A stretch of 64,000 nucleotides of DNA from Nocardioides marinus (lineage in GTDB: Bacteria > Pseudomonadota > Alphaproteobacteria > Rhodobacterales > Rhodobacteraceae). The notes beneath the pieces are model-generated. The model was not told the DNA's origin, did no database searches, and worked only from the letters and a program-made list of their open reading frames with translations. Made by a program: the position numbers and the translations under genes. The stretch lies in assembly GCA_019801415.1 (NCBI GenBank), contig JAHVJD010000001.1, forward strand, positions 310,001 through 374,000, written 5' to 3'. Positions 1-9,755 of the stretch are shown piece by piece. The first letter of the stretch is position 1. Every line of letters begins with the position of its first letter.

Positions 1-604
1 TCAGCGACGCGCCATCCACATGGACGAAAGGCAAGGTCCGGCGATCGGAAAAGTCATGAATGGCCCGTGCAATCAGCGACTTGCCTGTCCCGCTCTCGCC
101 CGTCACCAGCAGTGGCAAATCGGTGTTCATTACCCGCGCAATCAGCCGGTACAGGGTTTGCATCACCTCGCTGCGGCCGATCAGCGGCAACTCCTCGGGC
201 CGCTCCTGCGTCTCTTCCCGGGCGGGCGCTGACGCGGTCCGCTTGGCCGACAACGCTTTGGAGGTACGCTTCATCAGCTCGGGCAGGTCAAACGGCTTAG
301 GCAGGTAGTCATAGGCCTCGGCCTCCTCCGCACGGATCGCCGTCATGATCGTATTTTGCGCGGAAATCACGATGACCGGCAGGCCGGGCCGGTCGGCCTG
401 GATCTTGGGCAGCATCTCCAAACCGTTCCCGTCGGGCATCATGACGTCCGAAATCACCACGTCGCCCTTGCCCTCTCCGACCCAGCGCATCAGCGTGGTC
501 AGGGAGGACGTGGCATGCACCTTGCAGCCGGCGCGGGTCAGCGCCTGGGTCAAAACGGTGCGAATGGTGCGGTCGTCATCTGCGACCAGAACGGTGCCAT
601 CCAT
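1..604 (-). CDS. ntrC: Nitrogen regulation response regulator NtrC (3' part cut by window edge)
   Basis: Sigma-54-type response regulator of the Ntr system, which switches on nitrogen-assimilation genes after phosphorylation by NtrB. About 201 residues are visible. A receiver domain covers residues 1-120, with the acidic patch DDD at 9-11, the phosphoacceptor Asp53 in [10 protein letters not shown] and the conserved Lys in YLPKPFD. A linker follows, then the start of the AAA+ domain with the Walker A motif GESGTGKS. The rest of the ATPase and the Fis-type DNA-binding domain lie beyond base 1. ATG at 604 begins [11 protein letters not shown], three bases after the ntrB stop, so the two are co-transcribed. 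In Rhodobacter capsulatus the homologue works with sigma-70 rather than sigma-54; whether that holds here depends on the unseen GAFTGA loop region. Confidence 0.96.
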   Translation of the reverse strand, partial: MDGTVLVADDDRTIRTVLTQALTRAGCKVHATSSLTTLMRWVGEGKGDVVISDVMMPDGNGLEMLPKIQADRPGLPVIVISAQNTIMTAIRAEEAEAYDYLPKPFDLPELMKRTSKALSAKRTASAPAREETQERPEELPLIGRSEVMQTLYRLIARVMNTDLPLLVTGESGTGKSLIARAIHDFSDRRTLPFVHVDGASL

Positions 605-607
605 GGA

Positions 608-1687
608 TCAGCTCTCCTGCAGTTCTACGTCGCGCGGGACGCGCGACAGCGACAGCCGGAACACTGTGCGCCCGGGAACCGAGCTTACCGAGATCCAGCC
701 ATTATGCTCCGAGACGATCTTGCTCACCAAAGCAAGACCGAGCCCGGTGCCGTTTTCGCGCCCCGACACGAAGGGGTCGAAAATATCGTCCTTTATTTTC
801 TCCGGCAGGCCAGGACCGTCGTCGCAGATCTCGATCTGCAGCGGCAGCAGCTTGCCAGTTCCGTCACTCCGACGAAGCCGGAAGGAATGCTCGTAATAGG
901 TGCGAATGTGAATGTTTCCGCCTTTCTTATCAGCAGCTTCCGAGGCATTCTTCAGAAGGTTCAGCACCACTTGCAACAGCTGGTCGGCATCCCCCCACGC
1001 CATCGGCAACGACGGATCGTAGCCTTCGGTGATGGTCATATGCGCGCCGAACCCCAGCAGCGCCGAGCGCCGCGCACGATCCAGGACATCATGCAGGTTC
1101 ACCGGCTTGAAATCCGGCTCCGACAGGTTGCCGAACTGCTCCACCTGTTCCAGCAGCTTGACGATGCGGCGGCTCTCGCTAACGATCAGATCGGTCAGCT
1201 CCAGATCCTCGCCCGACAGGTTCATGCTGAGAAGCTGCGCCGCGCCGGTGATCCCCGCCAGCGGGTTCTTGATCTCATGCGCCAGCATCTCGGCCATGCC
1301 GATGGCCGAGGCGGCGGCGGATTTCGACGAATGGTTCTGCGTCAACCGCCCGGCCAGTTCGCGCGGCGTGACCATCATCAGCATGGTGCCGTCCTGCCCC
1401 TGCAAAGGCGCCACCTGCACCCCGCACTGCAGCGGCGCCCGGCTGCCAGAGCCGACGTCGATGTCATTCACGAACAATGGCGTGCCCTGAACCCGGGCAC
1501 GGGCAAAGGCGCTTTCGATCGGCGCGTCGATGGCCAAGGTATCCCAGACCGGCTGCCCCAGCAGCGCCCGGCGAGAGGTGTTCAGGAACCCTTCCGCCGC
1601 GGCGTTGACATCGGCAATCTTGTCCCAGGCATCGATCAGAAAGGCCGGAACCGGCAGCGAGGCCCAGAGTGCGGAACTGTCGCTCAT
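608..1687 (-). CDS. ntrB: Nitrogen regulation sensor histidine kinase NtrB
   Basis: Soluble histidine kinase of 359 aa that phosphorylates or dephosphorylates NtrC in response to PII signalling. It has an N-terminal PAS-like domain (about residues 8-110, starting SLPVPAFLIDAWDKI). The dimerisation/phosphotransfer domain carries His137 in AHEIKNPLAG. The HATPase domain has an N box (LNLLKNASEA), a G1 box (DDGPGLPEK) and a G2 box (GTGLGLALV). There are no membrane segments. The start overlaps the dusB stop by four bases (ATGA), pointing to translational coupling in a dusB-ntrB-ntrC operon, the nifR3-ntrB-ntrC order known from Rhodobacter. Confidence 0.96.
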   Translation of the reverse strand: MSDSSALWASLPVPAFLIDAWDKIADVNAAAEGFLNTSRRALLGQPVWDTLAIDAPIESAFARARVQGTPLFVNDIDVGSGSRAPLQCGVQVAPLQGQDGTMLMMVTPRELAGRLTQNHSSKSAAASAIGMAEMLAHEIKNPLAGITGAAQLLSMNLSGEDLELTDLIVSESRRIVKLLEQVEQFGNLSEPDFKPVNLHDVLDRARRSALLGFGAHMTITEGYDPSLPMAWGDADQLLQVVLNLLKNASEAADKKGGNIHIRTYYEHSFRLRRSDGTGKLLPLQIEICDDGPGLPEKIKDDIFDPFVSGRENGTGLGLALVSKIVSEHNGWISVSSVPGRTVFRLSLSRVPRDVELQES

Positions 1688-2670
1688 GCTGCGACCTCCA
1701 CCGCGGTCGGCATCAGCGCTTCAGGCAGCAGCGCCAGCACTTCCGCCGGAGATTTCTCGGTCAGGACGCGACGGCGCATTGCCGGTCTGGTGCCTGCGTA
1801 GTCCATGTACCAGCCCAGGTGCTTGCGGCTGACGCGCAAACCCAGATCCCTGCCGTAAAAGGTGAGCATTGCCTCGTAATGATCTGAAACCATTTGCACA
1901 AACGCCGCCCCTTCAGGGATGGTCGGCGCCGGGGACCCCCACAGCTCATGCGCCACCTGGGCCAGAAGCCAGGGGCGACCTTCGGCCCCGCGGCCGATCA
2001 TCACGCCATCTGCGCCGGACAGATTCAATGCCTGCCGCGCAGTCGCGGTATCCACGATGTCCCCATTGGCCAGTAGCGGCACCGGCACGGCGTCCTTCAC
2101 GGCGCGGATCGCCGCCCAGTCGGCGGAGCCCTTGTAGAACTGACAGCGGGTGCGGCCATGGATCGTAACCATCTTCACACCGGCATCGGCGGCACGTCGG
2201 GCGACATCCGGAGCATTCAGGCAACGGTCATCCCAGCCGAGCCGTGTCTTCAACGTCACCGGCACATCCACCGCGTTGACCACGGCCTCGATCAGCCGCA
2301 GCGCGTGATCGGGCGTCTTCAGCAGGGCTGATCCGGAATAGCCGTTGGTCACCTTCTTGGCCGGGCAACCCATGTTGATGTCGATGATCCGCGCGCCCTG
2401 CCCGGCCACCTGCTTGGCGGCCTCGGCGATCCAGTATTCATCGCGTCCCGCCAGCTGCACGGCAGTGTTCTCGACATCCGCGCTCAGCTCCGCCCGCTCG
2501 CGCACGCCCGGCTTAGCCTGAACCATTTCCTGGCTTGCCACCATTTCGCTGACCATCAGCCCCACCCCGAAGGAGCGGACCAGATCCCGGAACGGGCGGT
2601 CGGTGATTCCAGCCATCGGTGCAAGCGCGATGGGCGGGGTCATGTCGGTGGTTCCGAGGGTGAAGGACAA
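1684..2670 (-). CDS. dusB: tRNA-dihydrouridine synthase (NifR3/DusB)
   Basis: FMN-dependent tRNA-dihydrouridine synthase, 328 aa, reducing uridines in the D-loop of tRNAs. The TIM-barrel start [12 protein letters not shown] (residues 17-28) binds FMN. The catalytic cysteine is Cys102 in NMGCPAKKV, and the conserved H-x-R motif IHGRTR is present. It is the first gene of the operon with ntrB and ntrC, where it was originally named nifR3. The upstream gap to the divergent ispDF start (2671-2854) must hold promoters for both directions. Product and length are standard for the family. Confidence 0.95.
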   Translation of the reverse strand: MSFTLGTTDMTPPIALAPMAGITDRPFRDLVRSFGVGLMVSEMVASQEMVQAKPGVRERAELSADVENTAVQLAGRDEYWIAEAAKQVAGQGARIIDINMGCPAKKVTNGYSGSALLKTPDHALRLIEAVVNAVDVPVTLKTRLGWDDRCLNAPDVARRAADAGVKMVTIHGRTRCQFYKGSADWAAIRAVKDAVPVPLLANGDIVDTATARQALNLSGADGVMIGRGAEGRPWLLAQVAHELWGSPAPTIPEGAAFVQMVSDHYEAMLTFYGRDLGLRVSRKHLGWYMDYAGTRPAMRRRVLTEKSPAEVLALLPEALMPTAVEVAA

Positions 2671-2854
2671 ATGCCTAATCCTTGTGCAGTTGATCTGTTT
2701 TTACCCGAAGCCCCTGCTATGCAGCAATGAAATCGCCCTGTTCAAGGCCCGGCAAAGCGCCATTTGCCCAATTTTTGGGCGCTTCACCCCAGGTGATTGC
2801 CTAAGCCCGCGCCACCCCATAAACAAAGCACGTCTGTCCCGCAGGAGGTTTCCC

Positions 2855-3991
2855 ATGACCACAGCCGCCCTGATCGTCGCCGCCGGCCGCGGCACCCGCG
2901 CAGGCGGCGGGCTGCCCAAACAGTGGCGGCCGCTGAAAGGGCGACGGGTCATTGACTGGACCCTGCAAGCCTTTGAAAAGGCGGGGGTGGAGCATATCGC
3001 GCTGGTTCTTTCGCCCGACGATACCACAGCCTGGCAAGAATTCGCAGAGCGGCCCGGATTGACTTTGGCAAAAGGCGGGGCGGAGCGCGCCGCCTCGGTG
3101 CTGAACGGGCTGCTGGCGCTGGCACCGCTGGAGCCGCACAAGGTACTGATCCATGACGCCGCCCGCCCCTGTGTCAGCCCTGACCTTGTTCACCGCATAA
3201 CGGGCGCGCTGGACGACACGCCCGCCGCCGCGCCCGCGCTTGCCGTCAGCGACGCCCTGTGGACCGGTGCCGAAGGCAGCGTGACCGGCACCCGCGACCG
3301 CAGCGGGCTTTATGCGGCACAGACACCGCAAGGTTTTCACTTCGAGGCGATCCTGGCCGCGCATCGCGCCCATCCCGGCGGCGCCGCCGATGATGTCGAG
3401 GTCGCCCGCGCCGCCGGGCTTGACGTGCGCATCATTCCGGGCGAGCCGGACAACATCAAAATCACCCGCCCCGAGGATTTTGCCCGGGCGGAACGCATTC
3501 TGGGGGCAGATATGGATATCAGGCTTGGCAATGGCTACGACGTGCACCGGTTCGGGCCCGGCGACAGCGTCATCCTCTGCGGGGTGGAGATCCCGCATGA
3601 CAGAACTCTGCAGGGCCACTCCGATGCGGATGTCGGCATGCATGCGGTGACGGACGCGATCTATGGCGCCCTGGCCCAGGGCGACATCGGCCGCCACTTC
3701 CCCCCCTCCGACCCGCAGTGGAAAGGTGCCGCCAGCGACATTTTCTTGCGCCACGCCGTCGAACTCGCACGCGGCATGAGCTTCACCATCTCCAACGTCG
3801 ACTGCACCCTGGTCTGCGAATACCCCAAAGTTGGCCCCCACGCCGCGCGGATGCAGGAGGTGATGGCCGACATCCTCGGGATCGACGCCAGCCGCGTGTC
3901 GATCAAGGCGACCACGTCGGAACGGTTGGGCTTCACCGGCCGCGGCGAAGGTATCGCAGCTCTCGCCACCGCGGCCTTGGTGAAATCATGA
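2855..3991 (+). CDS. ispDF: Bifunctional IspD/IspF enzyme of the MEP isoprenoid pathway
   Basis: A 378-aa fusion of 2-C-methyl-D-erythritol 4-phosphate cytidylyltransferase (IspD, residues 1-about 218) and 2-C-methyl-D-erythritol 2,4-cyclodiphosphate synthase (IspF, residues 220-378). IspD shows the nucleotide-binding [10 protein letters not shown]...PKQW loop. IspF begins [15 protein letters not shown], whose D-x-H pair binds zinc with the later HSDADVG. The open frame extends upstream to 2603, but ATG at 2855 follows a clear ribosome site (GGAGG, 2844-2848) and starts at the usual IspD N-terminus. The fusion is common in alphaproteobacteria. The stop overlaps the pgpA start (ATGA). Confidence 0.95.
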   Translation: MTTAALIVAAGRGTRAGGGLPKQWRPLKGRRVIDWTLQAFEKAGVEHIALVLSPDDTTAWQEFAERPGLTLAKGGAERAASVLNGLLALAPLEPHKVLIHDAARPCVSPDLVHRITGALDDTPAAAPALAVSDALWTGAEGSVTGTRDRSGLYAAQTPQGFHFEAILAAHRAHPGGAADDVEVARAAGLDVRIIPGEPDNIKITRPEDFARAERILGADMDIRLGNGYDVHRFGPGDSVILCGVEIPHDRTLQGHSDADVGMHAVTDAIYGALAQGDIGRHFPPSDPQWKGAASDIFLRHAVELARGMSFTISNVDCTLVCEYPKVGPHAARMQEVMADILGIDASRVSIKATTSERLGFTGRGEGIAALATAALVKS

Positions 3992-4485
3992 CTGCCGCAC
4001 AGCTGATCGGAACCGTTGGCGGCATCGGCTACTTGCGGCCCGCGCCCGGCACCTGGGGCTCGCTCGCGGCGCTGCCGCTGGCCTATGGACTGCACCAGCT
4101 TGGCGGCTTTCCCCTCTTGGCGCTGGCGACGCTGCTTTGCATCCCCGCCGGGCTTTGGGCCACGGCGCAGATGACCGCTGGAAGCGACGACCACGACCCG
4201 TCGGAGATCGTCGTCGATGAAGTGGCCGGCCAATGCATCGCGATCTGGGCGGTGTCTCTGCCGGCCTGGCTGCATGGGTTGCCAGTCACCGCGTTGTGGC
4301 CCGGCTGGATCGCCGCCTTTGTGCTGTTTCGCCTGTTCGACATCTGGAAACCCGGCCCCGTGGGCTGGGCCGACCGCAAGCAGGGGCCGTTCGGCGTGAT
4401 GATGGATGATGTCATCGCGGGCATCCTGGCGGCCATTGGCGTCGTACTGCTTGCAGGCTTTTCACACGGGGTCCTTGGGCTATGA
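3988..4485 (+). CDS. pgpA: Phosphatidylglycerophosphatase A
   Basis: Membrane phosphatase of 165 aa that removes phosphate from phosphatidylglycerol phosphate to make phosphatidylglycerol. The family signature is visible: [19 protein letters not shown] near the N-terminus, then [13 protein letters not shown] with the acidic catalytic residues, then [17 protein letters not shown]. Three or four hydrophobic segments follow the usual pattern. The start overlaps the ispDF stop by four bases and its own stop overlaps the cinA start in the same way, so all three are probably translated from one mRNA. Confidence 0.93.
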   Translation: MTAAQLIGTVGGIGYLRPAPGTWGSLAALPLAYGLHQLGGFPLLALATLLCIPAGLWATAQMTAGSDDHDPSEIVVDEVAGQCIAIWAVSLPAWLHGLPVTALWPGWIAAFVLFRLFDIWKPGPVGWADRKQGPFGVMMDDVIAGILAAIGVVLLAGFSHGVLGL

Positions 4486-4952
4486 CAGAGGCGACAGACC
4501 TGATTGCCCGGGCCACGGCGTCGGGGGTCACCATTGCAACGGCCGAAAGCTGCACCGGCGGCCTGATCGCCGCGGCGCTGACGGACGTTCCGGGCTCCTC
4601 AGCCGTGGTCGACCGCGGTTTTGTCACCTATTCCAACGCGGCCAAGATGGAGATGCTGGGGGTGCGGGAAGATACCTTGAAATCCCATGGAGCCGTCAGC
4701 GAGGAAGTGGCACGCGAGATGGCCGAGGGCGCCTTGAACCGCTCTGGCACCGCATTGGCGGTATCCGTCACTGGCATCGCGGGTCCGGGTGGCTCCGAGT
4801 TCAAACCCGAAGGGCGGGTATGCTTCGGCCTGGCCGTGAAAGGCGGCGCAACCCAGACCGAGACTGTCGAGTTCGGTGCCCGGGGCCGCGCCGAGGTGCG
4901 TCGTGCCGCGTGCGATCATGCTCTGAACCTGCTGGGCAGCGCGCTGCCCTGA
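4482..4952 (+). CDS. CinA-family nicotinamide-nucleotide amidohydrolase (PncC type)
   Basis: A 156-aa stand-alone version of the CinA C-terminal domain, which deamidates nicotinamide mononucleotide to nicotinic acid mononucleotide in the pyridine nucleotide salvage cycle. The motifs [10 protein letters not shown] (catalytic serine region), VTYSNAAK and GIAGPGG are typical. It lacks the N-terminal MoeA-like domain of full CinA. It is the last gene of the ispDF-pgpA-cinA run. A strong terminator follows about 100 bases downstream. Confidence 0.9.
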   Translation: MTEATDLIARATASGVTIATAESCTGGLIAAALTDVPGSSAVVDRGFVTYSNAAKMEMLGVREDTLKSHGAVSEEVAREMAEGALNRSGTALAVSVTGIAGPGGSEFKPEGRVCFGLAVKGGATQTETVEFGARGRAEVRRAACDHALNLLGSALP

Positions 4953-5056
4953 GCCACTTTGCAGCGGCGACCTCACCCGCCACTGCAGTTCCTCCCGCCC
5001 CGGACACTCTGCACCGCGCGGTAGCGGCGGCACCTCAATGCCGCCCAAGCGATCGG

Positions 5057-5083
5057 AAAAACGGCCCGTGGGCGGGCCGTTTT
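5057..5083 (+). terminator. Rho-independent terminator after the ispDF-pgpA-cinA operon
   Basis: An inverted repeat with arms AAAACGGCCCG and CGGGCCGTTTT around a four-base loop. The A-run on one side and T-run on the other mean it could end transcription from both directions, including the minus-strand gene at 5112-5606. Confidence 0.85.
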
Positions 5084-5111
5084 ATGTCTCATCCCTGCTT
5101 CGTGTCCGGCG

Positions 5112-5606
5112 TCAGACCGCGCGGTTGGCAGCCTGCACCTCCGGCCCCGGAGACACGGCAATTGCACCGAGGCTTTCGACATAGCGCGCAACCATCGGTG
5201 CGCCATCGGCTGCCGCCTGCCCTGCAACGAGCGCTCCGAGATAGCCTTCGTTGTTCTGCGGCGTGGCCATGCTGCTGATCAGCGCCATGGCGCGGGCATC
5301 ATCAAGCGCCGCCTGCGCTCGTGCCCGCGCCTGCAGGTCCCGCGCCGACGTGCGCGGCTCGTCAGCGGGCTGGTCTGTATTTGCCGCCACCCGGCCCGCG
5401 GCGCGCATCTCGGTGCCCCGACGGCCGCCCCGGCGCGCGCTGCCAGTGTCGGCGGCCTGCCCTCCGGACTGCCCGCCGTCCGCCTGCCCCCCGCTGGCTT
5501 CACCCGCACCGCTCGGGGCAGCTGGACCGGCTTCCTGCGGGGCAGGCTCCGGTTGTGGCTGAGGTTGCGGTTGTGGGGATGCCGGAATAATTCCACCTAC
5601 GACCAT
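5112..5606 (-). CDS. Hypothetical proline/glutamine- and glycine-rich protein
   Basis: A 164-aa protein of unknown function. The N-terminal third is low complexity: a PQPQPQPQPEP tract (about residues 11-21), then a Gly/Ala/Ser/Gln-rich stretch to residue 60, and a basic patch RRGGRRG. Residues about 85-150 look folded and mostly helical (LQARARAQAALDDARAM, then NEGYLGALVAGQAA and ARYVESLGAIAV). There is no clear signal peptide or membrane segment. It stands alone between two units, sharing the bidirectional terminator at 5057-5083. The start ATG at 5606 has only a modest ribosome site. I do not recognise a family, but the gene-like second half and high-GC codon use suggest it is real. Confidence 0.7.
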   Translation of the reverse strand: MVVGGIIPASPQPQPQPQPEPAPQEAGPAAPSGAGEASGGQADGGQSGGQAADTGSARRGGRRGTEMRAAGRVAANTDQPADEPRTSARDLQARARAQAALDDARAMALISSMATPQNNEGYLGALVAGQAAADGAPMVARYVESLGAIAVSPGPEVQAANRAV

Positions 5607-5748
5607 CGTTTCAAAACTCCTAACAGAAAGTTAATTCTGCACGCGGAGGTGCTCCCGAAATAAGGCAGGAATCCGGCAAAACCTGAGCAATGCCGGGTTT
5701 CCCGGGAGCGTGGTAAACGAATGATTAACAGATGGTCAGGCAGCGCCC

Positions 5749-6201
5749 TTACCGGCCACCATAAAGCTCCGCCGCGCGACGCTCGAATGCGCGCACGATA
5801 CGCTGCATCGCTTCGTTGAACACCACGCCGATGATCCCCTGCAGCACGGCGTTCTTGAACTCGAAATCAACAAAGAAGGACACATCGCAGCCCCCGTCCT
5901 CACGCGGGGTGAACTGCCAGTGGGATTTCATGTAGCGAAACGGCCCGTCCAGGTACTCGGTGTCGATCTTGTGGGCGTCCGGGTAAAGAGTGACCCGGCT
6001 GCCGAACCGCTCCCGAAAGACCTTGAAGGAGATCACCAGATCCGCCTCCATCACTTCGGCCTCGCCCAACGGCGCGCGGCTGCGAATGCGGGCGGCGGCG
6101 CACCACGGCAGGAATTTCGGATACTGCGCCACGTCTGCCACCAGATCGTACATCTGCTGGGCGGTATAAGGCAGCGGGCGGGTTTCCGAATGGGTTGGCA
6201 T
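5749..6201 (-). CDS. RatA/COQ10-type START-domain protein (ubiquinone-binding)
   Basis: A small protein (150 aa from ATG 6201) of the polyketide cyclase/START superfamily, related to the coenzyme-Q-binding protein Coq10 and to RatA. The family opening SETRPLPYTAQQMYDLVADV and the following YPKFLPWC are clear. The end LYGGR matches typical lengths. The frame extends 13 codons upstream to 6240, but MPTHSE is the usual roseobacter N-terminus, and the upstream ATG has its AGGA only one base away. Coq10 homologues help the ubiquinone pool. The toxin label RatA comes from E. coli and need not apply. Confidence 0.88.
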   Translation of the reverse strand: MPTHSETRPLPYTAQQMYDLVADVAQYPKFLPWCAAARIRSRAPLGEAEVMEADLVISFKVFRERFGSRVTLYPDAHKIDTEYLDGPFRYMKSHWQFTPREDGGCDVSFFVDFEFKNAVLQGIIGVVFNEAMQRIVRAFERRAAELYGGR

Positions 6202-6276
6202 GTCTGCGTCGAATTTCCTGCTATGATCGTGGCGCGTCATGTCCTATGAACGCGCGGAAATTTCAAGGGGGCAGCC

Positions 6277-6822
6277 ATGTCACAGCGTCCATATGTCATT
6301 GATGTGATGATCTCGGCCAAGGCCATCGCGGCCCGGATCGAAGAGCTATGCGGTGAAATCCAGCGCGAATTCGGCGATACCGACAAGCTGGTTGTCGTTG
6401 GCCTGCTGCGCGGCAGCTTCGTTTTCATCGCCGATCTGGTGCGTGAACTGGATCTGCCGATCGAGGTCGACTTCCTGGAAGCCTCCTCCTATGGCGACGC
6501 GATGGAAAGCAGCCGGGAAGTGCGCATTCTCAAGGACTTGCGCGGCGCCATTGAAGGCCGTGACGTGTTGGTCGTGGAAGACATCGTCGACACCGGTCAC
6601 ACGCTCAACCACGTCACCCACCTGCTGCAAAGCCGCAACCCGGCGCGGCTGAAATCCATCGCGCTGCTGGACAAGCCGTCCCGGCGCGAGGTGGATTTCC
6701 GCTCCGATTGGGTGGGCTTCGAGATCCCGGACGAATTCGTCGTCGGCTATGGAATCGATTACGCCCAGCGCAATCGGAACCTGCCCTATATCGGCAAAGT
6801 GCGCTTTACCGACGCGGGCTGA
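6277..6822 (+). CDS. hpt: Hypoxanthine phosphoribosyltransferase
   Basis: Purine salvage enzyme of 181 aa that joins hypoxanthine (and usually guanine) to PRPP to give IMP or GMP. The PRPP-binding motif [14 protein letters not shown] (residues about 95-108) is typical, as are the N-terminal [10 protein letters not shown] loop and the purine-contact region [17 protein letters not shown]. Upstream GGGGG precedes the ATG at 6277. It is divergent from the RatA-like gene, leaving about 75 bases for both promoters. Confidence 0.94.
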   Translation: MSQRPYVIDVMISAKAIAARIEELCGEIQREFGDTDKLVVVGLLRGSFVFIADLVRELDLPIEVDFLEASSYGDAMESSREVRILKDLRGAIEGRDVLVVEDIVDTGHTLNHVTHLLQSRNPARLKSIALLDKPSRREVDFRSDWVGFEIPDEFVVGYGIDYAQRNRNLPYIGKVRFTDAG

Positions 6823-6898
6823 CCTGAGCCCTCCGTGACCACGCCCGGTGCGCCACTGTCGCGCCGAGGCCACAGAGAACACCATTGACACCCACCAT

Positions 6899-6926
6899 GG
6901 GAACCGGCGTCATCCCGCCGGTTCCC
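6899..6926 (+). terminator. Strong hairpin downstream of hpt
   Basis: Perfect 11-base arms (GGGAACCGGCG and CGCCGGTTCCC) around a six-base loop. It lacks a T-run, so it may act as a 3' stabilising hairpin or a poor intrinsic terminator for hpt. The promoter of the next gene probably lies just after it. Confidence 0.55.
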
Positions 6927-7021
6927 GGTATAGGCTCGGCAGATTTCGGCAATGCCGATTTGCCTTTTGCCTGCGCCTCTCCCATGTCTCTGGAAACAGC
7001 AGAATTCACTGGAGAGATGCC

Positions 7022-7348
7022 ATGTTCAGACCCCTGCTTGCCACCGTGGCCACCAGCATTGCCTTGTCGGCTGTTGCCGCTCACGCAGGCCCGCCGAAAT
7101 GGGCCCCCGGGCACAAGAACAGCGCCGCACATTACGCGCCCGGTCAGGTGAAGAAGCGCCACAGCGCCAAGCACGGTCATGTTCACGGCGGCGATTGGGT
7201 CCGGGTCGAGGACTACGACCGCTGGGGCCTGAAACCACCGCGCGACGGCCATGATTACATCCGCAAGGACGGCAAGATCTACGAAGTCGTCAAGGACACG
7301 CTCGCCATCATCGGCGCGGTGGCCGTGGTCGACGCGCTGACCAACTGA
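7022..7348 (+). CDS. RcnB-family periplasmic protein
   Basis: A 108-aa secreted protein. The signal peptide MFRPLLATVATSIALSAVAA is cut near AHA-GPP. The mature part is His- and Lys-rich (KKRHSAKHGHVHGGDWVRV), followed by the RcnB-like segment YDRWGLKPPRDGHDYIRKDG and a short hydrophobic tail. E. coli RcnB is a periplasmic protein tied to nickel/cobalt efflux; in roseobacters the family is common and mostly uncharacterised. The start at 7022 follows GGAGAG; the open frame extends upstream without a signal peptide. It is a single gene with no metal transporter beside it, so a metal role is only inferred. Confidence 0.82.
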   Translation: MFRPLLATVATSIALSAVAAHAGPPKWAPGHKNSAAHYAPGQVKKRHSAKHGHVHGGDWVRVEDYDRWGLKPPRDGHDYIRKDGKIYEVVKDTLAIIGAVAVVDALTN

Positions 7349-7367
7349 CGGGGATTACCCTGATCGG

Positions 7368-8510
7368 TCAGCCCAGCAGGGTCCGTAGTGCTTGCAGAAA
7401 GATCCCGGTTCCGACCGGGATCGCCGCATCGGGGAAGTCATAATCCGGGTTGTGCAGCTGCGGCTGGGTGACGCCAGAGCCAAGCCAGAACATGGCGCTC
7501 TTGGCGTGGCGGGCGAATTGCCCGAAATCCTCGGACCAGCGTTGCGGCAAATCGCTGAGCTGCGCCGGATGGCCGACCTCTGCGCAGGCGTCCTGCAAGA
7601 TCTGAACAGCTTCGGGGTGGTTGGTGCAGGCCTCGAACACGTCATCGAATTCAATATCCAACATCAGCCCGTGATCCGCGCAAGCGCGGCGCGCCAACGC
7701 GGTCGCATCAGCGACCAGTTGCTCCATCCGCGCGTCGGTGACGGTGCGCAGGGTCACCCAGACCTCGCCCACTCCGGGTGCAATGCCGAATGTCGCTTCG
7801 CCCAGCCGCGCGTGGGTCAGCGTGACCAGCGCATAATCCGCGTCGAGATCACCGCCCTGCCCCAGGTCCGGCAGCCCGGTCATCAGCTGCGCCATGGCTG
7901 CGGCGGGTGAGATCCCGTCCTGCGGCGCGGCCGCATGCGAGGTGCGCCCGGTCAGCCGGATTCGCATGCCGCGCGAGGCGCAGTTGGCTGCACCGGAACA
8001 CAGCCCCACCTTGCCCACCGCGAGGCCCGGCAGATTGTGCAGCGCAAAGGCATAGTCCGGCACGATCTGCGCGAACGCAGGGTCGGCAAGAACCGCCGCC
8101 GCCCCCTTGCCGGTTTCTTCGGCAGGTTGGAATAGCAGCACGGCCCGCCCCCGGGCCGGACGCCGCGCGGCCAGCTCTGCTGCCAGCCCAGCGACCATGG
8201 CCATGTGGCCATCATGGCCGCACAGATGGCCGCGCCCTTCGTGCCGAGAGCGGTAAGGCTGGTCGGAAAGTTCGGCGATGGGCAATCCGTCAAGCTCACA
8301 GCGGATCAGGACCGTGGGCCCTGCCGCCAGCCCGTTGTAGACCGCTGCGACCCCATGGCCGCCAAGCCCGGTCAGCAGCTTGTCAGGAGCAAAATCTCGC
8401 AGGTAGCCCGCCACCATGGCGGCGGTCTTTTCCTCGGCACCTGAGACCTCGGGGATCTGGTGCAGGGCCTGGCGCAGCCGCGTCAGCTGCTCCAGGCGTT
8501 GCGGCGTCAT
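7368..8510 (-). CDS. M20-family amidohydrolase (hippurate hydrolase-like)
   Basis: A 380-aa metal-dependent amidohydrolase of the M20D group (N-acyl amino acid or indole-3-acetyl-amino acid hydrolase-like). Visible features are the N-terminal [19 protein letters not shown], the metal-binding [13 protein letters not shown] (Cys/His ligands), PAEETGKGA with the catalytic glutamate, and LHNLPG. The dimerisation domain follows from about residue 180 ([15 protein letters not shown]). The natural substrate cannot be told. The start overlaps the lipA stop by four bases, so it is probably translated from the lipA message, an arrangement with no obvious metabolic logic. Confidence 0.9.
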   Translation of the reverse strand: MTPQRLEQLTRLRQALHQIPEVSGAEEKTAAMVAGYLRDFAPDKLLTGLGGHGVAAVYNGLAAGPTVLIRCELDGLPIAELSDQPYRSRHEGRGHLCGHDGHMAMVAGLAAELAARRPARGRAVLLFQPAEETGKGAAAVLADPAFAQIVPDYAFALHNLPGLAVGKVGLCSGAANCASRGMRIRLTGRTSHAAAPQDGISPAAAMAQLMTGLPDLGQGGDLDADYALVTLTHARLGEATFGIAPGVGEVWVTLRTVTDARMEQLVADATALARRACADHGLMLDIEFDDVFEACTNHPEAVQILQDACAEVGHPAQLSDLPQRWSEDFGQFARHAKSAMFWLGSGVTQPQLHNPDYDFPDAAIPVGTGIFLQALRTLLG

Positions 8511-9457
8511 GCAAGCCCCAGCTTCTTGTTGCGGGCCTCGCGCAGTCGCGCAAAGTCATCGCCCGCATGGTAGGAAGACCGTGTCAGCGGCGTCGCGGAA
8601 ACCATCAGGAAGCCCTTGCCATAGGCCGCTTTCTCGTAGGTTTTGAACTCTTCCGGTGTGACGAACCGGTCCACCGCGTGGTGCTTGGGTGTGGGTTGCA
8701 GATACTGGCCGATGGTCAGGAAATCGACATCCGCCGCGCGCATGTCGTCCATCACCTGTTTCACCGCCTGCGCGTCCTCGCCCAGGCCAACCATGATGCC
8801 GGATTTGGTAAAGATCGAGGGGTCCAGCTCCTTTACCCGCTGCAACAGGCGCAGCGAGTGGAAGTAGCGGGCACCGGGGCGAACCTCGGGGTAGAGGCCG
8901 GGCACGGTTTCCAGGTTGTGGTTGAACACGTCCGGCTTGGCTTCGACCACCTTTTCCAGCGCGCTGGCATCGCATTTGATGAAGTCGGGTGTCAGGATCT
9001 CAATCGTCGTCCCGGGGGAGCGATGGCGCACGGCACGAATGGTCTGGGCAAAGTGATCGGCGCCGCCGTCCTCGAGGTCGTCGCGGTCAACGGATGTGAT
9101 GACCACGTGATTGAGGCCCAGCTTCTGCACCGCATGGGCCACCCGGCCCGGCTCGAAGGCGTCCAGCGTGTCGGGTTTGCCGGTGGCGATGTTGCAGAAG
9201 GTGCAGCCGCGGGTACAGATCTCGCCCATGATCATCATGGTGGCATGACCCTGGCTCCAGCATTCCCCCACGTTGGGGCAACCGGCCTCCTCGCACACGG
9301 TGGTCAGGTTGTTTTCCCGCATGATCTTGTGGGTTTCGGCATAGCCTTTGCCGCCCGGCGCCTTGACCCGGATCCAGCTTGGCTTCTTTGGCTGAGCGTT
9401 ATCGGGACGATGCGCCTTCTCTGGGTGGCGCTGCTCCGGGATCTTTAGGTCTCTCAC
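8507..9457 (-). CDS. lipA: Lipoyl synthase
   Basis: Radical SAM enzyme of 316 aa that inserts two sulfurs into protein-bound octanoyl groups to make lipoate for 2-oxoacid dehydrogenases. The auxiliary cluster motif is [12 protein letters not shown] and the radical SAM motif is CTRGCTFCN. The open frame runs back to 9640, but GTG at 9457 is preferred: it is preceded by GGAAGGG with good spacing, begins (M)[13 protein letters not shown] as in relatives, and the extra upstream residues are not conserved-looking. An M20 hydrolase gene overlaps its end. Confidence 0.95.
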   Translation of the reverse strand: MRDLKIPEQRHPEKAHRPDNAQPKKPSWIRVKAPGGKGYAETHKIMRENNLTTVCEEAGCPNVGECWSQGHATMMIMGEICTRGCTFCNIATGKPDTLDAFEPGRVAHAVQKLGLNHVVITSVDRDDLEDGGADHFAQTIRAVRHRSPGTTIEILTPDFIKCDASALEKVVEAKPDVFNHNLETVPGLYPEVRPGARYFHSLRLLQRVKELDPSIFTKSGIMVGLGEDAQAVKQVMDDMRAADVDFLTIGQYLQPTPKHHAVDRFVTPEEFKTYEKAAYGKGFLMVSATPLTRSSYHAGDDFARLREARNKKLGLA

Positions 9458-9755
9458 GTGGGTTTCCCTTCCGGCCTCTGGCTTTCTAGCGGGTGTAGCA
9501 CAGCTGATCTGGCTTGGCACGAGCATATCGTCAACCCGGCATTGCGCCGCAGACATGGCTGCCCGGCGATTACATCTGGGATTTCCGGGGGATTTCTGGC
9601 CATTTTTACCGGGCCAGCCCGCGGTTTTTTCCGCATCCAAAGCAGTCCGGAGGCGCTGCGACGCCGAGGCGCATCGGCACGTGTTGCTACCCGCTTAGAA
9701 TCATTTTAAGCCTGCGCGCCGAAACGAACATCCACATTTTCAGGAGCATCCCGAT
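9458..9755. other. Intergenic region between divergent lipA and peroxiredoxin
   Basis: Nearly 300 bases without a supported gene. It must hold the lipA promoter on the minus strand and the peroxiredoxin promoter on the plus strand. The only clear element is the 19-base near-palindrome at 9693-9711. Short open frames in both directions lack family features. Confidence 0.6.
9693..9711. promoter_or_regulatory. Irr-like box upstream of the peroxiredoxin gene
   Basis: Two 9-base arms, GCTTAGAAT and ATTTTAAGC, around one C, with a single mismatch. The core TTAGAA-TCA-TTTTAA resembles the alphaproteobacterial iron control element recognised by Irr (TTTAGAA-N3-TTCTAAA). It lies 45 bases before the start codon. 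The assignment to Irr is inference from the motif. Confidence 0.5.
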
